Assembly: GCA_965242855.1 (NCBI GenBank)
Contig: OZ251509.1
Location: 1,860,001 to 1,924,000 of the forward strand
DNA length: 64,000 bases
Reading direction: 5' to 3'
Source of the DNA: WTGU01 sp965242855
Lineage (GTDB): Bacteria > Pseudomonadota > Alphaproteobacteria > UBA828
This document shows positions 60,154 through 64,000 of the stretch, piece by piece. Both the position numbers and the translations under genes were made by a program. Under the pieces are notes generated by a model. The model did not search any database, was not told where the DNA came from, and saw only the letters and a list, made by a program, of their open reading frames with translations. Every line of letters starts with the position of its first letter. Within the stretch, counting starts at the first letter, position 1.

Positions 60154-60459
60154 GTGACACGTGATCCCATCCACCCGGGCGAAACGCTGCGCGAGGATCT
60201 GGAGGCACTCGGGATGAGCGCGGCCGAGCTGGCTCGGCGGATTGAAGTTCCGGTGAACCGCATCACCGAAATCCTCAACGGTCGCCGCGCCGTTACCGGC
60301 GACACGGCGCTGCGCCTGGGGCGCTTCTTCGGGACATCGGGCGAGTTCTGGCTCAATCTTCAGAAGCTCTACGAACTGCGGCTCGCGGAGCGGAAGAACG
60401 GTGCGGAGATCGCCCGTCTGTCTTCGCTGGACGACGACCGTCTGCGCGCTTCAGGTTGA
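60154..60459 (+). CDS. higA: HigA-type antitoxin (module 3)
   Basis: 101 residues. The GTG at 60154 has AAGGAGG 6-7 bases upstream. DPIHPGETLREDLEALGMSA, RIEVPVNRITEILNGRRAVT (helix-turn-helix), FGTSGEFWLNLQKLYELRLA. Pairs with the toxin 14 bases upstream. Confidence 0.9.
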   Translation: MTRDPIHPGETLREDLEALGMSAAELARRIEVPVNRITEILNGRRAVTGDTALRLGRFFGTSGEFWLNLQKLYELRLAERKNGAEIARLSSLDDDRLRASG

Positions 60460-60500
60460 GGCGCCCCGGATCGGAGGCGGAAACCGCGTCGGGCGGCCGC

Positions 60501-61575
60501 TCAATCTGTTTCCACCGCCAGATCGCGCTTGATGCTGTCGCCGATGCGTGCGGCGGAAGCCTTGACGGTATCGCGGGCGAGATGGGCGTAGCGGGCCGTG
60601 GTCTGAACCTGGGTGTGGCCGAGCAGCTTCCCGATCATGGGCAGGCCCTCGCCGAGCGCCAAGGCGCGGGAGGCGAAGCTGTGACGGAGATCGTGGATGC
60701 GCACGTCGTCGAGGCCCGCGCGCGCCCGGATGCGCCGCCAGGGATGTTGCAGGTCGGTGAGGTGGGCGCCCGGTTTGCGGCCCGCGATCACCCAGGGACT
60801 GTCCGGGTCGCGAGGCAGGGCCGCCAACAGCTTCACGGCTGACGGCGCCAGCGGGACCGCGCGTCCGCCGGTCTTGCTGTCGGGAAGCCGCAACTCGCCG
60901 GCGTCGAGATCGACATGCTCCCAGCGCAGCTTCTGGATTTCCGAGAGACGGCCGCCGGTGAGCATCAGGAGTCGGATCGCCGCCACCGTCGAGCGGGTCT
61001 CCGAGCCGTCCGCCGCTATCTCGTCGAGGACCCGCCCGAGCCGGCTGAACTCTTCCGCGTTCAGGAACCGCTCGCGCTTGTCCTCGCGAAAGCGCTTGAC
61101 GTGCAGGCAGGGGTTCGAGCCGTCCGGCCGCAGGCCCCACAGCTCGGCCAGATTGAACATCTTCGCATGTCGAGATGCAGCGCCGCGATGTCGCTTCTCC
61201 GTATCTGCACCACCTTGCGAGAGCCGATCCGGGGGTCAATGAAAAGCGTCACCGAGCGCCGATACTCGTAGGCCGTGCTCGGCTTGCAGTGAGCCGGCAC
61301 ATACTCTTCCAGAAACCGCCTGCCGAGCGCCTTCATGGTCGCCGCCTTGCGGCTGTCATCGCGGACGGCGGCCGGATCGCCGCCGCCCTTGGCCTCGGCG
61401 ATGAGCGCCATGGCGCGCCGCCGCGCGGCCTCCGGCGCCACCGCCCCGTGACGGCCGAGCGTCATTCTCCGCAGCCGTCCGTCGGCGCGGAACTGGGCGA
61501 CGTAGTACTTGCGCCCCGAAGCGCGGACACGCAGCCCGAACCGGCTCTTCGGGTCGGACAGATAGCAACCGCTCT
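60501..61575 (-). pseudogene. Tyrosine-type integrase, frameshifted and 5'-truncated
   Basis: The catalytic half is intact: LLMLTGGRLSEIQKLRWEHV (Arg), DVRIHDLRHSFASRALALGE (His-x-x-Arg), KLLGHTQVQTTARYAHLARD (His and Tyr nucleophile). The arm/core-binding half (RVRASGRKYYVAQFRADGRL, GRRFLEEYVPAHCKPSTAYE, RSDIAALH) is in a different frame. About 20 residues are missing at the join near 61170. The extreme N-terminus is absent beyond about 61575. Without the core-binding link it should not recombine DNA. The matching fragment at 55.85-55.99 kb suggests two related insertions. Confidence 0.85.
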
Positions 61576-61859
61576 ACCGCATCGTCCGGAGGCAGCGCAT
61601 TCGCCTCCGGTGCCCCGTGAGATCTCGGCAGGATCTCACACATCGTCCGGAGAGGCTGGCGGGCGGAGGCCTGGTTGCGCCAATCCCGGTGTCTCGTAAG
61701 GCAGATCCGGCGCGATTTCAGAGATGTTACGGCTGATTTCATCAATCTCTCTCGCGCCCAGCCTTCTTCACGTCACGGACGATAGCCTGTGCGGCGGACA
61801 TGCTGGAGCATAGAAACTGGATTTCAAGCTCGATGCGCGGCCGTATATGCCGTAGATTG

Positions 61860-61888
61860 CGGTACATCCCCGCGTGTGCGGTGGAAGC
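61860..61888. CRISPR. Solitary type I-E-like CRISPR repeat, degenerate
   Basis: CGGTACATCCCCGCGTGTGC then GGTGGAAGC resembles the 29-bp type I-E consensus (CGGTTCATCCCCGC plus the inverted half) with one substitution in the left part and a small indel in the right part. No second copy at a spacer distance on either side. Recognised from recalled consensus. Confidence 0.4.
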
Positions 61889-61993
61889 CGTAATCGACTC
61901 GCACGCTTGCTCTTGTATTGGGCTGATTGGCGTAGTACGTTTTCGCCGTGATCCGCTCGTGGCGCAATGCGGCCAGTAGGCTGCCGCGGTCGA

Positions 61994-62029
61994 GTGCTCA
62001 ACGCCTTTCGGCATCACTGAAGGTTGCGC
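61994..62029 (-). CRISPR. Solitary 36-bp CRISPR repeat of the MPKGVEH-encoding type
   Basis: On the minus strand GCGCAACCTTCAGTGATGCC then GAAAGGCGTTGAGCAC. The inner GTGATGCCGAAAGGCGTTGA is, as I recall, the core of repeats associated with cas4-cas1 (type I-G, formerly I-U) loci, which matches the adjacent cas genes. Only one copy is present, about 250 bases past the cas2 end, where an array would be expected. Confidence 0.55.
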
Positions 62030-62278
62030 AATGTTCGTGTAACTGACTGTTTTGGTGAGGAGAATAGCTTGGCATGTCATGCATCTCCGCCGACTCGTTA
62101 CATGTGCGGCCCTGCTCACGGTTTCTCCGCATGAAAGTGCGGATATTTCAGTCATTACACGCCAGCAAGCATCTCTTTATAAGTCGTTCTATGGAAGTTG
62201 TTGAAATCTGGAATGATTTTCGCCTTGTCGCCTCGTGTGGCCCCGCCCACACGGCGACGCCTGCCCCCGCGTCTGGCG

Positions 62279-62565
62279 CTACATGATATCGAAACGCGGC
62301 GGTGGGTCGGTCCATCGTTTTCCCTTGGTTCGCCCTATGACCTCGCAGCGCGGCGACAGGCGGATCACGAGCAGGTCGTCCTCTTCTCCCCTATCTCCTT
62401 CTCCAGTTCATGCTGCGCCTGTTCCATCTGCGTCCGCGTCAGGTGACATCGGAAGATGGAATACTGCAAGCGCTCTCCATAACCGTTGACGATCCTGTGC
62501 ACCCGGCGCCACCGCTTCGGGTCGCGGATGTCATAGCTGAAAATGTACCAGTGTCGGCCGCTCAT
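62279..62565 (-). pseudogene. cas2: cas2, single frameshift near the C-terminus
   Basis: MSGRHWYIFSYDIRDPKRWR, RIVNGYGERLQYSIFRCHLT and QAQHELEKEIGEK are a good Cas2 (catalytic Asp in YDIRD). The frame then stops early at CS-TGA. In the next frame the natural end follows: EDDLLVIRLSPRCEVIGRTK, WTDPPPRFDIM, TAG at 62279-62281. Total span 287 bases equals 95 residues minus one base, so a single-base deletion near 62384 is the simplest explanation. The start overlaps the cas4-cas1 stop as ATGA. It may be inactive or a sequencing error. Confidence 0.85.
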
Positions 62566-64000
62566 CCACGCAGGTGCATGCGGGCGAACAGCCCTTCCTC
62601 GCCGCTCCATTCCTTTTCCAGCAATCGCACCTCCAGTTCCATGGCCCGCGCATAGGTCAGGGAATAACCGAGCACCGGATGCTTCCAGGATTCCTGCTTG
62701 CGTTGCTCGAACAGGCTTATCGCCAGACGCTTGCCCTCGTCGGAAAGCCACACCTGTCTTTTGCTCACCGCGAGATGTTCCGCGGTCCATTGTCGCCGGT
62801 TGATCGACGCCGCCAGCGGCATATCCCACAAAGTAGTGCGGAAGAGCTCCATCAGGTCCAGTGCCAGTGGATGCGCCGCGGTGCGCGGTGCATGAAGGAA
62901 ACCGATGGTGGAATCCAGACCCACGGCGATGATCGCGGCCATGACCTCTCGATACAACAAACCGTAACCGAAGGACAGGGCCGCGTTGAAGCCATCGCGT
63001 GGCGGGCGGCGGCTGCGCCCGGAGAACGCCATCATCTTTTCCCCGGCGTCCAGCAGGAGGGCGAGCGCCGAGAAGTAATTGCGGGCGGCAATGCCTTTGC
63101 AGCCGCGCAATGCATCGGCGTCGACGCACCGCTCCACCCTGCGAAGCTGGCTATGCATGACGTTCAGGAACGCCTCCACGTCCGCGCGCGCGCCCCGCGC
63201 GTGCGACTGGCGAGCGATGAAGCGCGACTGATTTTCGATCTTGGCCGCCGCCAGACGGCGCGCAAGGCGCAGGCACAAAACGTCGTCCTGCAACGCCTGA
63301 TATTGCCGCAGGCGACGCTGTACGCCTGCCGGCGGCGCGACGCCGCCGATATACCAGCCGCCGCCGCTCATCCAGTGCACGGCGACGTCGTTGGCGACGG
63401 CGAAACGGATCGCCTGTGAGGTGATCTGCGCATTGCCGTGCAGGATCACGGCGCCGACGTCCATGCCGGGAAATTTCTTCTCCTCGCCATCGGAATCCCG
63501 CACCACGAATTGCCGGCCGGCGCGCCTGACCCGCGCATCCGGATCCACGACGTGCAGAATGCGACGCGCATCGTCCTTCGGAAAGAGGCGGCGCGGCTTT
63601 GAAGCGGCCGCCGACTCGTTGGCATCGTCGACCGCGGAGGCCAGGCGCGCCTCCTCGGGCAGGCACACCGGCGCGAGCGAGCATTTTGCGCACAGGTTTT
63701 CGTTGTCCGTCACCGGCGGACGCTCCAGCGAACGCGACAGCTCCCGCGCCCGGGCGACAGCGTGCCGCAGACGCTCGCGGGCCGCGTCGTCCACGGCCAC
63801 GCGCACCGTCTTGTTGGTAGCGTGATAGCGCACGCGCCCCTCCGCCACCGGTCTGCCGAAGTGTTCGGAAAGAAGAACGGCATAAGCGGCGACTTGGAGC
63901 TTGTCGGTTTCCCAGGCGTCGTCGCCCCTGGATCGGCCCTTCTTGTGTTCTATGGCGACGAGTTGACCGTCGCGGTAGCGGGCGAAATCCACCTTGCCGC
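62562..64000 (-). CDS. Cas4-Cas1 fusion, 5' end outside window
   Basis: The visible 479 residues start within Cas4: GKVDFARYRDGQLVAIEHKK holds the RecB-type ExK motif, and CAKCSLAPVCLPEE carries iron-sulfur cysteines. From about 145 residues in, Cas1 follows: ILHVVDPDARVRRAGRQFVV, VILHGNAQITSQAIRFAVAN, the catalytic glutamate around NAALSFGYGLLYREVMAAII, then the His/Asp segment GFLHAPRTAAHPLALDLMEL. Fused Cas4-Cas1 selects PAM-bearing spacers and integrates them with Cas2, and is typical of type I-G/I-U. Interference genes would lie beyond 64000. No frameshift is visible in this part. Confidence 0.92.
   Translation of the reverse strand, partial: GKVDFARYRDGQLVAIEHKKGRSRGDDAWETDKLQVAAYAVLLSEHFGRPVAEGRVRYHATNKTVRVAVDDAARERLRHAVARARELSRSLERPPVTDNENLCAKCSLAPVCLPEEARLASAVDDANESAAASKPRRLFPKDDARRILHVVDPDARVRRAGRQFVVRDSDGEEKKFPGMDVGAVILHGNAQITSQAIRFAVANDVAVHWMSGGGWYIGGVAPPAGVQRRLRQYQALQDDVLCLRLARRLAAAKIENQSRFIARQSHARGARADVEAFLNVMHSQLRRVERCVDADALRGCKGIAARNYFSALALLLDAGEKMMAFSGRSRRPPRDGFNAALSFGYGLLYREVMAAIIAVGLDSTIGFLHAPRTAAHPLALDLMELFRTTLWDMPLAASINRRQWTAEHLAVSKRQVWLSDEGKRLAISLFEQRKQESWKHPVLGYSLTYARAMELEVRLLEKEWSGEEGLFARMHLRG

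Larger units (their letters stand above)
61576..62278. other. Degraded CRISPR/leader region
   Basis: About 700 bp with markedly higher A+T than most of the window and no convincing gene. A minus-strand frame of 137 codons at 61742-62155 is an artefact that translates CRISPR-like repeats (TAHAGMYRN, SVMPKGVEH). Two solitary repeat-like sequences are annotated separately. The segment 62030-62278 next to cas2 may be the old leader. Confidence 0.55.

Noticed and set aside
61742..62155. Open frame of 137 codons on the minus strand
   Set aside because: It translates two CRISPR-repeat-like sequences (TAHAGMYRN, SVMPKGVEH) and has no family features; treated as an artefact of repeats.
62231..62290. 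Type I-C-like repeat (GCCCCCGCG and ATATCGAAAC)
   Set aside because: The match is loose and the segment codes for the natural C-terminus of Cas2 in the second frame.

Overview
The window is GC-rich DNA (judged by eye at roughly 65-70% G+C), most likely from an alphaproteobacterium. The evidence is gene order and marker genes: rplM-rpsI-argC, hom-glpX-recJ, ihfA with a merR-type gene, a hisZ-purA pair, the F1-ATPase zeta inhibitor, an alphaproteobacterial-style DksA, a class I PHA synthase and an NAD-type molybdenum formate dehydrogenase. Ankyrin, Sel1 and TPR proteins, several toxin-antitoxin pairs and many decaying genes would fit a host-associated or sponge-symbiont-like lineage, but that is inference.

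Left half (1-48 kb) is mostly an intact metabolic chromosome. 1-1.5 kb holds the end of a 2-oxoglutarate oxygenase and a small secreted protein boxed by two copies of an 88-bp palindromic repeat. 1.5-9.7 kb has a secreted protein, an amidase, an O-methyltransferase, a two-subunit N,N-dimethylformamidase-like enzyme, an SDR, a two-subunit TPP decarboxylase-like enzyme and the ATPase zeta inhibitor. 9.7-15 kb has an NRDE protein, merR-ihfA, a Fic remnant and a paaG-paaK-diiron protein cluster. 15-25 kb carries housekeeping genes (rplM, rpsI, argC, gamma carbonic anhydrase, phaC, an OmpA lipoprotein, hom, glpX, recJ), a toxin-like single ORF and tRNA-Glu. 25-32 kb has the transglutaminase/alpha-E/ATP-grasp operon, a Sel1 protein, an ankyrin protein and dksA. 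32-42 kb encodes formate dehydrogenase, a DUF364 protein, a PhoX-like Tat protein and an adenine-deaminase-like amidohydrolase. 42-48 kb has an NYN-domain protein, purA, hisZ, a second ankyrin protein and serA, separated by dispersed palindromic repeats.

Right part (48-64 kb) is a defence and mobile-element graveyard with a few intact genes. It starts with an autotransporter fragment fused to a broken serine recombinase. A HigBA pair then diverges from a 1350-residue protein that begins with a HigA-type helix-turn-helix followed by a nuclease-like segment and long helical regions. Next come a chimera of carboxypeptidase, integrase and DUF499-ATPase fragments, a TPR protein of ten 47-residue repeats coupled to a collapsed type ISP-like helicase, two back-to-back HigBA pairs, a broken tyrosine integrase, two solitary CRISPR-repeat-like sequences, a frameshifted cas2 and a cas4-cas1 fusion that runs off the window end. 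The best candidate for an undescribed system is the 51.0-55.1 kb protein with its divergent HigBA partner and operator-like palindromes. The second is the TPR gene, left behind when its upstream helicase collapsed.

All calls come from reading translations and motifs; no database search was run. Family assignments marked as recalled need confirmation.
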